From CAYJXJ01 sp964374095 (GTDB lineage: Bacteria > Elusimicrobiota > Elusimicrobia > UBA1565 > UBA9628): a stretch of DNA of 16,099 nucleotides. Every line of letters begins with the position of its first letter. Within the stretch, counting starts at the first letter, position 1. Of this stretch, positions 9,301 through 16,099 are shown in pieces. The stretch lies in the NCBI GenBank assembly GCA_964374095.1, contig CAYJXJ010000104.1, positions 1 through 16,099 of the forward strand, given 5' to 3'. Below the pieces are notes generated by a model. The model was not told the origin of the DNA, did no database searches, and saw only the letters and a list, made by a program, of their open reading frames with translations. The position numbers were made by a program, and so were the translations under genes.

Positions 9301-9554
9301 GCCATCGATTCGGCGCCGGGTCGCTGCCCAGCGGCTTCGAGTCCTATCGCCAGTTCGCCGCCTCCTTCCCTCAGGACGGCGTGAGATTGGCGGTCCGGAT
9401 ACGGCGCGGCTCCGAATTGGGGGCGCGCGCCGACGTGGACTTCCTGTCGAGCCGCGGCGCGCTGGTGGCCCGGATGGAGGGCTGCTCCTTCGCCATCGAC
9501 CGCGGGCTCAACGCGGCGTTCCGCCGCAACACCCTCGAGACCGTCGCGTCATGA
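3344..9554 (+). CDS. pfaA: PfaA-like polyketide/PUFA synthase, KS-MAT-ACP(n)-KR-DH, interrupted by an assembly gap
   Basis: An iterative type I megasynthase of at least 2036 residues if the gap is closed without insertion. The KS domain (about 16-470) has Cys219 in VVDAACASS, His354 in GHGTGT and His394 in IGHTKAAAG. The malonyl-type AT (about 577-880) starts LFPGQGSQYVGMG and has Ser675 in GGHSYGE and His779. A helical linker (about 957-1011) precedes ACPs with LGIDSIKRVEI, the signature of PUFA-synthase carriers (Ser1079 and Ser1170 carry phosphopantetheine). The KR has ITGGARG (1457-1463), Ser1627 and Tyr1640. A C-terminal polyketide-type DH has His1774 (HVINGVAVLP) and Asp1942 (LDCAFQAL). 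The 100 Ns at 6603-6702 shift the apparent frame, but the flanks join in frame when the Ns are removed, so this is one gene, not two. The stop overlaps the ankyrin gene as ATGA. Confidence 0.93.
6490..7075 (+). repeat. tandem acyl-carrier-protein repeats with 273-bp period
   Basis: The segment just right of the N run (6703-6788) recurs at 6976-7061 with only a few differences, giving a 273-bp (91-codon) period. The segment left of the gap (about 6490-6602) recurs at about 6863-6975 with roughly nine mostly synonymous changes. At least two carrier domains are present: one split by the gap and one complete. Their near-identity at DNA level implies recent duplication or gene conversion. Related PfaA proteins carry variable numbers of ACPs, commonly more than two, so further copies may be missing here. 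Confidence 0.9.
6603..6702. other. 100-N assembly gap inside the ACP array
   Basis: Exactly 100 Ns, the conventional size for a gap of unknown length. The left flank ends ATACTCG and the right flank begins CCGCCCTG. In the complete ACP copy these same bases are contiguous (6969-6983). The gap therefore falls at one equivalent point of the repeat unit, as expected when an assembler cannot resolve near-identical tandem copies. Confidence 0.97.
8642..8717 (+). repeat. 19-bp direct repeat in the KR-DH linker
   Basis: A 19-bp sequence beginning GGGCCCCTTAGCC occurs at 8642-8660 and again at 8699-8717, 57 bp (19 codons) apart and in frame. It encodes GPLAQA twice. Between the copies lies an inverted pair GGGAAG...CTTCCC. 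The repeated TTA leucine codon is unusual in this GC-rich gene. The repeat sits in the flexible linker between ketoreductase and dehydratase and probably does not affect catalysis. Confidence 0.85.
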
Positions 9555-10132
9555 CCTGGGCGCCGTTCTGTGCGGCGATGCTCCTCGCGGCGTCCGGCGC
9601 GGCCCGGGCCGGGCCCCTCGCCCAGGCCGCGGCCGCCGGGGAAGAGAAGCGCGTCCGCGATCTTCTGGCCCGGGGGCACTCGCCGAACGACCGCGACGCG
9701 AAGGGCCGCCCCGCCCTTTGCCTGGCCGCCGAGGCGGGCACCCTCGATGTGCTGCGGGTCCTGCTCTTGGCGAAGGCCGACCCCAACGCCGCGTCGCGGG
9801 ATGGCCGCACCGCGCTTCACGCGGCCGCGCTCCAGGGCAAGGCCACGTGCGCCTCGAACCTCATCGATTCCGCGGCCCGCGTCGACGCCCAGGACAAGAA
9901 GGGCATGACCCCGTTGATGCTCGCCGCCGAGAACGGCGACGGGGAACTGGTGCGCCTCCTGCTCTTCAACGGGGCCGATCCCGCGTTGCAGGACAAGAAG
10001 GGACGCACGGCCCTGGCTCTGGCCGAGAAGTCGGGGAGTTCGGCCGCGGCTTCCCTGCTGTTGGCCGCGCAGGGCGCCTACGAGGCGCAGAAGCAGCGCG
10101 CTCCGGCCGCGCCGAAGCCGGGGGGCCCCTGA
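9551..10132 (+). CDS. exported ankyrin-repeat protein inside the lipid-synthase operon
   Basis: A 193-residue protein. Residues 1-20 form a hydrophobic signal-like segment with an A-R-A cleavage site (after Ala20), although the first residues carry no Lys or Arg. No lipobox cysteine is seen. Residues 21-175 contain about five ankyrin repeats with typical motifs: GRPALCLAAEAGTLDVLRVL, DGRTALHAAALQG, GMTPLMLAAENGDGELVRLL and GRTALALAEKSG. The tail is rich in Ala, Pro and Lys. Ankyrin repeats are protein-binding scaffolds without catalytic activity. The ATG overlaps the stop of the pfaA-like gene (ATGA, 9551-9554) and the TGA (10130-10132) overlaps the apparent start of the pfaC-like gene, so it is made together with the synthase. 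I know of no ankyrin component in characterised PUFA synthases. Its partner and role are unknown, and the predicted export is odd beside cytosolic enzymes. Confidence 0.88.
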   Translation: MTWAPFCAAMLLAASGAARAGPLAQAAAAGEEKRVRDLLARGHSPNDRDAKGRPALCLAAEAGTLDVLRVLLLAKADPNAASRDGRTALHAAALQGKATCASNLIDSAARVDAQDKKGMTPLMLAAENGDGELVRLLLFNGADPALQDKKGRTALALAEKSGSSAAASLLLAAQGAYEAQKQRAPAAPKPGGP

Positions 10133-13100
10133 CGCGGCCCGAGCCCATCGCCGTCGTCGGAGTGGGAGGGGTATTCCCCTCGGCTCCCGATCCCGACGCC
10201 TTGTGGGAGCTCGTCTCGCGGCGAGGCTGCGCCGCCGGCGACGTCCCGCGGAGCCGCTGGCTGCTCCCTCCGGAGGAGGCCTTGGACCCGGCCAAGGGCG
10301 AGCCCGACCGCGTCTACTCGGCGCGGGCATGCCTGGTGGAGGGGTTTCGCCTGGACCCGGGCGGGCTCGACCTGAGCGCCGACACCCTGGGGGCCTTGGA
10401 CCCGGTTTTCCACCTCGCCCTGCACGCGGCGCGCGCCGCCTGGCGGGAGGGCCGGACCGCGGGCCTCGACCGCTCCCGCGTCGGGGTGATGATCGGAAAC
10501 CTGGTCCTGCCGACGGAGGCCGCTTCGGCGCTGGCGCGGGAGATCCTGGTTCCGGCGTTGCGCGAACTGGCCCTGGGCGAGTCCGCGCCGGGCGCGCCCG
10601 GAGCCGGGGCCGCCGGTCCGGGGACCCATCCGGCCAACCGCGGCGTGGCGGGGCTTCCGGCCGCGCTGATCGCGCGCGCCCTCGGCCTGGGCGGCGGGAC
10701 GCTCGCGCTGGACGCGGCTTGCGCCTCCTCGCTCTACGCCGTCAAGCTCGCCATGGACGAGCTGCGCGAGGGGCGGGCCGACGCGATGCTGGCCGGCGGG
10801 GTCTCGCGCCCCGACAGCCTCTACACCCAGATGGGGTTTTCCAGCCTGCGCGCGCTGTCGGCGGCCGGCCTTCCCCGGCCCTTTGACGCGGCCGCCGACG
10901 GCCTCGTCGTGGGGGAAGGCGCCGGCGTCCTCCTGCTCAAGAGGCTCGACGACGCCCTGCGCGAGGGCGAGCGCATCCACGGGGTCATCGCCGGCGCCGG
11001 CCTCTCCAACGACGTGGGCGGAAGCCTGCTGGCGCCCAACACCGTCGGCCAACTGCGGGCCATGCGCGCGGCCTACCAGCAGGCGGGCTGGTCTCCCACC
11101 GACATCGGGCTCATCGAGTGCCACGCCACGGGCACGCCGACCGGAGACCCGGTCGAGGTCGAGAGCCTCAAGGCGCTTTGGGGTCCGCGGGGCTGGACCC
11201 CGGGCTCCTGCGCCATCGGGTCGGTTAAGTCCAACATCGGACACCTCCTCACGGCGGCGGGCGCGGCGGGCCTGATCAAGGTGCTGTGGGCTTTCCGGCA
11301 CAAGCAGCTTCCTCCCACGGCCAATTTCACCCGCACCCCCCCGGGATTTCGCCTGGAAGGCTCGCCCTTCCGCGTCCAGGACCGGCTCGCGGACTGGGAC
11401 GCGGGCGGACGGCCCCGGCGCGCGGCGGTCAGCGCCTTCGGCTTCGGGGGGATCAACGCCCATCTCCTCCTGGAAGAGCCTCCGGCCGTCGCCGCGGGGA
11501 AACCCCGGCGAAGCCGCCGGCCCCGCCGCGAGCCGGCGCTTCCCGTCGCCATCGTGGGCATGGGGACCAAGCTGGGCCCGTGGCCGGATCTGCGCTCCTT
11601 TCAGGAGCGCGTCCTGGGCGGGGGGCCGGAGGTCCCCATCCGCCCGCCGGGACCGCGCTGGTGGGGGGTCGAGCAAAGCTCGTGGTTCCGGGGGCGGTTC
11701 CTGCGGGATGGGCGGTGGAGCGGCCACTACGTCCCGGAGGTCGCGGTCGGGGTCGGGGAGTTCCGCATCCCGCCCCGGGAACTGGCGGAAATTCTTCCCC
11801 AGCAAGCCCTGCTCCTGCAGGTCGCCGCGGCCGCGATCAAGGACGCCCGTCTCGACGATGGAAAGGAGGGCGGGCCGCGGGACCGGATGGGGGTCTTTGT
11901 CGGCGCGGGCCTGGACCCCAACACCACCAACTACAGCGTGCGCTGGGCCTTGGCCGACGCCGCCCGGCGCTGGGCCGTGGCCAAGGGCTGGCGTCTCGAC
12001 CCCGCCTCGCAGCGGGCGCTGGTGGGAAAACTCCGGGACGCCTTGGGGCCCCCGCTCACGGCCAACCGGACGATGGGGGGGCTCGCCTCGGTGGCCGCCA
12101 GCCGGGTGGCCCGGGAGTTCCACATCGGCGGACCCAGCTTCACCATCTCCAGCGAGGAGACCTCCGGGCTGCGCGCTCTGGAAGCCGCGGTGCGGGCCTT
12201 GCGCCGGGGCGAGCTCGATCTGGCCTTGGTCGGCGCCGTGGACATGGCCGGAGACGTGCGCAGCGTGCTGGCGGCCAACGCCGCGCGCCCGCTTTCGGCC
12301 GCCAACGCCGCGCGTCCCTTCGACGCCGACGCCGACGGCACCATCCCCGGGGAAGGGGGAGCGGCGGTCGTCCTCAAGAAGCTCGAGGAGGCCGTGCGCG
12401 ACCGCGACCGGGTCTATGCGGTCATCCGCGGCGTGGGCGGCGCCGGGGGCGGCGGGTGCGACCGCGCGGCCGCCGATCTCCGGGCTTACGGGGACTCGTT
12501 GCGCCGCGCGTTGGCCGAGTCCGGCGTGGACCCGTCCACGATTTCCTATTATGAGGCCCACGGCAGCGGCATCCCCGCCGAGGACAGCCTGGAGGCGCAG
12601 GCTCTCGCCGAGGTCTTCGGCGTCGCCGCCACGCCCCTGCCCTGCGCCGTGGGCTCGGCCAAGCCCCTGATCGGCCACGCGGGCGCCGCCGCGGGCTTGG
12701 CGTCCCTGGTCAAGACGGCGCTCGCGCTCTACCAGGAGATCCTTCCGCCCCTGCCCTTGAACCAAGCCAACGCCGAACTCGCGCGGGCCTCGGCGCGGTT
12801 TCACGCCCCGCGGCGGCCGCAGTACTGGCTGCGCAACAGGGCCGAGGGTCCGCGGCGCGCCGCGGTGGCGGCGATGGGCGCGGACGGCAGCTTTGGGCAT
12901 GTGGTGCTCGAAGGCCTCGACCAGGGGGAGGACCCGCGCCGCGCCGCGGAGCGCCGCCAGCCGTTGGGCGCGCGCGCCGAGGGCCTGTTCGTCGTGGCGG
13001 GAGAGGGCCCGGCCGAAGTCGCTTCGGGGCTCTCCCGGCTCAAGTCGTGGGCCGCGGCGCAGGACGCCGCCGACGGCGGCGAGCTCCTGGCCCGGCGCTG

Positions 13101-16099
13101 GTGGCAGCGCGGCGCGGCGCCCCCGTCGGCGGGCGTGGCGTGCGCCCTGCTCGCCCGCGGCTGGCGGGAGCTTCTGGAGTCCGCGTCGTCCGCGGAAACC
13201 GCGATCCGGCGGGCGCCGGAGCAGGCCATCCACGAAGACCGCTGCCACTACACCCCCGCCCCGCTGGGCCCGTCCGGCAAGCTCGCCTTGGTCTTCCCCG
13301 GCTCCGGGAACCAATACCTGGGGATGGACTTGGGACTCTGGACGCAGTGGCCCGAGATCCCGCGCGCCCTCGACCAGGAGAACGGCTACCTGCGCGGGCA
13401 GATGGTGCCCGAGCTCTTCGCGCCGTGGCGCCTCTCCTGGGCGAAGGGCTGGGAGGCCGAGGCCGAATCCCGCGTCGCCGGGGATTTTCAGGCCTCCATC
13501 TTCGCCTCGGTCGCCCATGGCGCGGCCGTCGCGGACCTCCTGGGGCTCTTCGGCGCGCGGCCGAAGGCCGTGATCGGCTACAGCCTCGGCGAGACCACGG
13601 CCCTCTTCGCGACGCGGGCGTGGACGGCGCGCGACGAGATGCTCCGCCGCATGCGCGCCTCGAGCCTTTTCGTCAGCGACCTCGCGGGGCCCTGCGACGC
13701 GGCCCGGCGCTTTTGGAATCTTCCGGCCTCCGAGCGGGTGGATTGGGTCCTCGGGGTGATCGACCGGCCCGCGGAGACGGTCAAGATGGCCCTCAAGGGG
13801 ATGGAGCGGGCGGCGCTGCTCATCGTCAACGCCCCGCTGGAGTGCGTGGTCGGGGGCTACCGCAAGGCCGTGGAGAACCTCGTCGAGGGGCTGGGCTGCG
13901 TTTTCCTGCCCCTGCAGGGCGTCTCGACCGTCCATTTCGAGGCGGCCAAGCTGGTGGAGCGCAAGTACCGCGAGCTGCATCTCCTGCCGACCGCTCCCCC
14001 CGACGGCGTCGCCTTCTACAGCGGCGCCTGGGGACGCGCCTACGAAGTCACCCGCGAAAGCGCGGCGGACTCGATCGTCAGCCAAGCCGTGCGCAGCGTG
14101 GACTTTCCCGCCCTCATCCGGCGGGCCTACGACGACGGGGTGCGCCTCTTCATCGAGCCGGGACCCCAGGGTTCGACCTCGCGCATGATCGGCAAAATAC
14201 TCGGCGCCAAGCCGCATCTGGCGCGCTCGGCCTGCCAGCGCGGCGCGCCCCCGGACGCGGCACTCCTGCGCGCGCTGGCCCAGCTCTCGGCGGAGCGCGC
14301 CGCCCTGGATCTCACGCCCCTCTACGGCTCGGAGAGCCGCGCGGTCGGCCACCGCGGCGCGGCCGCGGGTGATGCTTCCGCCGTCGGCATCCCGCTCGGG
14401 GGCCGCGTCCCGACGCCGCTCGAGTTCAAGCCCCCCGATCCCGAGGCGCCCGAGCCCGAGCCGGTTCCCGGGTCCTCTCCCGCTCCGGCGCCCGCGGCGG
14501 TCGAGTCCCCTGGGCTCGTCCCCGCCGCGGCGGCGCCGACGGGGGCCGTGGCGGCCGCCCACGGGGCCTTCCTACGGTTGGCCGCCGGTTTCCAGGAGCG
14601 GCAGGCCCGCAACATCGCGTTTCAGGGATGGCTGCTCTCCCAAGCCGCGCCGCCGGGGCCGGCTGCGACGGGAGTCTCCGGCGCGCCTCCCCGCAGCCTG
14701 GACCGCCGGGGCTGTCTGGCGTTCGCGACGGGGCGCGTGGGTCCCGTCCTCGGGCCCCGGTACGCTTCGGCCGACTCCTTCCCGACCCGGGTGCGCTTGC
14801 CGGCGCCCCCGCTGATGCTTGTCGACAGAATCCTTGACATCGAGGGGGAGCCGTTGTCGATGCGTTCCGGACGGATCGTCACCGAGCACGACGTCCTTGC
14901 CGGCGCGTGGTACCTGGATGGAGGGCGCGCGCCGACCTGCATCTCGGTCGAGGCCGGGCAGGCGGACTTGTTCCTGTCGGGATTTCTGGGCGTCGACCTG
15001 CAGACGAAAGGGGAGCGGGTGTACCGGCTCCTGGACGCGGAAGTCACCTTCCACCGCGAGCTTCCGCGGCCGGGGGAGACGATCCGCTACGACATCCGCA
15101 TCTCCCGCTTCGCCCGCCAGGGAGATGTCATCCTCTTTTTCTTCCACTTCGACGGGACCGTCGACGGCCGGCCCCTGATCACCATGCGCAAGGGCTGCGC
15201 GGGGTTTTTCACCCCCACGGAGCTCGCCGCGGGGCGGGGGGTGGTTCTGACCACCTTGGACCGCAGGCCGCGCGCGGGCAAGCGCCCCGCGGATTGGCGC
15301 GACCTCGCCCCGGTTCCGGCCGGGAGGGAGTCCTACGGCGACGAGCAACTTGCGGCCCTACGGCGGGGGGACTTGGGCTCATGCTTCGGTCCCGCGTTCG
15401 CCCGCGTCCCGGGCCGGCCCTTCACGCTCCCGGGCGGGACGATGAAGCTCATCGACCGGGTCCTGTCGCTGGAGGCGGGCGGCGGACGCTACGGCCTGGG
15501 ACTCATCAAGGCCGAGGCCGACATACGGCCCGATGACTGGCACCTCGTCTGCCACTTCAGCGACGACAACGTCATGCCCGGCACGCTCATGTACGAATGC
15601 TGCCTGCACACCCTGAGGGTCATGCTCTTGCGCCTGGGCTGGGTGGCGCCGGAGGGGAGTTGGACCGAGCCCGTTCCCGGCGTTCCCGGCGTCCTCCAGT
15701 GCCGCGGGCAGGTCGTCGCGTCGACCCGGAAGGCCCAGTACGAGGTCCACGTCAAGGAGCTGGGCTACGGCGAGGGCGGCGAGCCCTACGCCGTCGCCGA
15801 CGCCCTGATGTATGCCGATGGACGGCTCATCGTGCAAATGCAGGACATGTCCCTGCGCCTGCGGGGAACGACCCGCGCTGAGTTGGAGAGCCTTTGGTCT
15901 GGAATGCGATCCAGCGGGCCCCGCGAGGTCCCGGAAGGCCATAGGCATTTGCCGGCAGATATTGATAACTCCTATCCACTCAGGTCTCCCTTCGGGCTGC
16001 ATCGGGAGTTGGACGTTCCCCACGTCGAGCAGGGCGGTGCCGGGCATGGAGAACTCGGTCCTGGACCGAGTTCCTACGGGAGGGACCTGAGTAATTACG
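10129..16099 (+). CDS. pfaC: PfaC-like synthase, KS-CLF-AT-DH, partial at the right edge
   Basis: One uninterrupted frame of at least 1990 codons reaching the window edge. The KS (about 6-465) has Cys198 (DAACASS), His332 (HATGT) and His372 (NIGH). The chain-length-factor-like KS (about 474-930) has Glu677 where the catalytic Cys would be (SSEETSG). The AT (about 1053-1370) begins VFPGSGNQYLGM and has Ser1152 (GYSLGE) and His1269. A Pro/Ala linker and a short helix lead to the FabA-like dehydratase pair: the first hotdog (about 1555-1720) has APPLMLVDRI and VEAGQADLFL; the second (about 1761-1923) has His1809 and Glu1823 around CHFSDDNVMPGTLMYE. A fused AT is the myxobacterial Pfa3 pattern. 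The second DH pair and an AGPAT domain are not seen. No ATG, GTG or TTG lies in frame just before the KS; CTG 10129, overlapping the ankyrin stop as CTGA, is the best start. Beyond about 15900 family resemblance is lost. Confidence 0.9.
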   Translation, partial: MTRPEPIAVVGVGGVFPSAPDPDALWELVSRRGCAAGDVPRSRWLLPPEEALDPAKGEPDRVYSARACLVEGFRLDPGGLDLSADTLGALDPVFHLALHAARAAWREGRTAGLDRSRVGVMIGNLVLPTEAASALAREILVPALRELALGESAPGAPGAGAAGPGTHPANRGVAGLPAALIARALGLGGGTLALDAACASSLYAVKLAMDELREGRADAMLAGGVSRPDSLYTQMGFSSLRALSAAGLPRPFDAAADGLVVGEGAGVLLLKRLDDALREGERIHGVIAGAGLSNDVGGSLLAPNTVGQLRAMRAAYQQAGWSPTDIGLIECHATGTPTGDPVEVESLKALWGPRGWTPGSCAIGSVKSNIGHLLTAAGAAGLIKVLWAFRHKQLPPTANFTRTPPGFRLEGSPFRVQDRLADWDAGGRPRRAAVSAFGFGGINAHLLLEEPPAVAAGKPRRSRRPRREPALPVAIVGMGTKLGPWPDLRSFQERVLGGGPEVPIRPPGPRWWGVEQSSWFRGRFLRDGRWSGHYVPEVAVGVGEFRIPPRELAEILPQQALLLQVAAAAIKDARLDDGKEGGPRDRMGVFVGAGLDPNTTNYSVRWALADAARRWAVAKGWRLDPASQRALVGKLRDALGPPLTANRTMGGLASVAASRVAREFHIGGPSFTISSEETSGLRALEAAVRALRRGELDLALVGAVDMAGDVRSVLAANAARPLSAANAARPFDADADGTIPGEGGAAVVLKKLEEAVRDRDRVYAVIRGVGGAGGGGCDRAAADLRAYGDSLRRALAESGVDPSTISYYEAHGSGIPAEDSLEAQALAEVFGVAATPLPCAVGSAKPLIGHAGAAAGLASLVKTALALYQEILPPLPLNQANAELARASARFHAPRRPQYWLRNRAEGPRRAAVAAMGADGSFGHVVLEGLDQGEDPRRAAERRQPLGARAEGLFVVAGEGPAEVASGLSRLKSWAAAQDAADGGELLARRWWQRGAAPPSAGVACALLARGWRELLESASSAETAIRRAPEQAIHEDRCHYTPAPLGPSGKLALVFPGSGNQYLGMDLGLWTQWPEIPRALDQENGYLRGQMVPELFAPWRLSWAKGWEAEAESRVAGDFQASIFASVAHGAAVADLLGLFGARPKAVIGYSLGETTALFATRAWTARDEMLRRMRASSLFVSDLAGPCDAARRFWNLPASERVDWVLGVIDRPAETVKMALKGMERAALLIVNAPLECVVGGYRKAVENLVEGLGCVFLPLQGVSTVHFEAAKLVERKYRELHLLPTAPPDGVAFYSGAWGRAYEVTRESAADSIVSQAVRSVDFPALIRRAYDDGVRLFIEPGPQGSTSRMIGKILGAKPHLARSACQRGAPPDAALLRALAQLSAERAALDLTPLYGSESRAVGHRGAAAGDASAVGIPLGGRVPTPLEFKPPDPEAPEPEPVPGSSPAPAPAAVESPGLVPAAAAPTGAVAAAHGAFLRLAAGFQERQARNIAFQGWLLSQAAPPGPAATGVSGAPPRSLDRRGCLAFATGRVGPVLGPRYASADSFPTRVRLPAPPLMLVDRILDIEGEPLSMRSGRIVTEHDVLAGAWYLDGGRAPTCISVEAGQADLFLSGFLGVDLQTKGERVYRLLDAEVTFHRELPRPGETIRYDIRISRFARQGDVILFFFHFDGTVDGRPLITMRKGCAGFFTPTELAAGRGVVLTTLDRRPRAGKRPADWRDLAPVPAGRESYGDEQLAALRRGDLGSCFGPAFARVPGRPFTLPGGTMKLIDRVLSLEAGGGRYGLGLIKAEADIRPDDWHLVCHFSDDNVMPGTLMYECCLHTLRVMLLRLGWVAPEGSWTEPVPGVPGVLQCRGQVVASTRKAQYEVHVKELGYGEGGEPYAVADALMYADGRLIVQMQDMSLRLRGTTRAELESLWSGMRSSGPREVPEGHRHLPADIDNSYPLRSPFGLHRELDVPHVEQGGAGHGELGPGPSSYGRDLSNY
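15978..16092. repeat. nested inverted repeats at the right end of the window
   Basis: The outer arms ACTCAGGTC (15978-15986) and GACCTGAGT (16084-16092) are perfect inverted repeats. They can be extended by TCCC/GGGA with a 2-base bulge. Inside are a 5-bp hairpin GACGT/ACGTC (16012-16026) and a perfect 11-bp inverted repeat with a single-base centre (GAACTCGGTCC, 16051-16061, with its complement 16063-16073). Together they could form a multibranched RNA or cruciform. It coincides with the part of the pfaC-like frame that no longer resembles the family, which suggests an inserted element end or an assembly join. I cannot name the element. Confidence 0.6.

Noticed and set aside
12274..12314. 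14-bp direct repeat GCCAACGCCGCGCG in the CLF domain
   Set aside because: The encoded residues fall at normal positions of PfaC CLF domains and add no length, so this is biased codon use rather than a duplication.
10078..14562. Very long open frame on the minus strand (about 1494 codons) opposite the pfaC-like gene, with similar ones at 3908-6769 and 6582-8543
   Set aside because: They mirror real genes with GC-rich third positions, have low-complexity Arg/Gly/Pro-rich translations and no domains, and two of them run through the N gap. They are shadows of the plus-strand synthase genes.
15379..16047. Minus-strand open frame at the right end
   Set aside because: Most of it lies opposite the conserved DH domain and its ATG has no ribosome binding site. 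Only the first ~45 codons lie in the anomalous tail, and I recognise nothing in them.
16073..16083. Match to the universal 16S rRNA site CCTACGGGAGG
   Set aside because: Agreement stops after 11 bases (GACC instead of CAGCAG) and no other rRNA sequence surrounds it.
1749..16099. Heterocyst-glycolipid (hgl) type or enediyne synthase
   Set aside because: The PfaD-type reductase, the tandem LGIDSIKRVEI carriers and the KS-CLF plus FabA-like DH arrangement together fit PUFA-type synthases better.

Overview
This is a high-GC bacterial window (roughly 70% G+C by eye). It holds most of a polyunsaturated-fatty-acid (PUFA) / secondary-lipid synthase operon, preceded by an IS110-family insertion sequence. 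Gene order and domain order are: stand-alone enoyl reductase; KS-MAT-ACPn-KR-DH; then KS-CLF-AT-DH. This resembles the myxobacterial pfa1-pfa2-pfa3 type, where the acyltransferase is fused into the third protein, rather than the marine gammaproteobacterial pfaA-B-C-D type with a separate PfaB. The exported ankyrin protein suggests a Gram-negative cell plan. I cannot fix the phylum from sequence alone.

Layout. Positions 1-~1560 are an IS110-type element. It has a structured leader (hairpins, a two-copy 27-bp tandem repeat and a nested stem-loop covering the transposase ribosome binding site), an intact DEDD/Ser transposase (258-1322), and a non-coding right end with a TTGACA box. Positions ~1561-1707 look like a remnant of a minus-strand gene next to the element. 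A good sigma70-like promoter (1675-1704) then drives the operon to the right: pfaD-like (1749-3347), pfaA-like (3344-9554, interrupted by a 100-N assembly gap inside the ACP repeats), a small exported ankyrin-repeat protein (9551-10132), and a pfaC-like gene (10129 to beyond the right edge). Every junction between consecutive genes is a 4-base start/stop overlap (ATGA, ATGA, CTGA), which points to one translationally coupled unit.

How the genes work together. In this family the PfaA-like protein loads malonyl units on tandem ACPs, condenses them and ketoreduces. The PfaC-like protein supplies a KS plus a chain-length-factor-like KS, an AT and FabA-type dehydratase/isomerase domains. The PfaD-like flavoprotein is the trans-acting enoyl reductase. 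The phosphopantetheinyl transferase (PfaE) needed to activate the ACPs is not in the window, and neither is a terminal AGPAT domain. The chemical product cannot be read from the sequence.

The least expected parts are: the secreted ankyrin protein embedded by overlaps inside a cytosolic megasynthase operon; the apparent CTG start of the pfaC-like gene; the assembly gap placed exactly at an ACP repeat boundary; the structured leader of the IS110 element (candidate bridge RNA); and the last ~190 bases, where the pfaC-like reading frame stays open but stops resembling its family and the DNA folds into nested inverted repeats.
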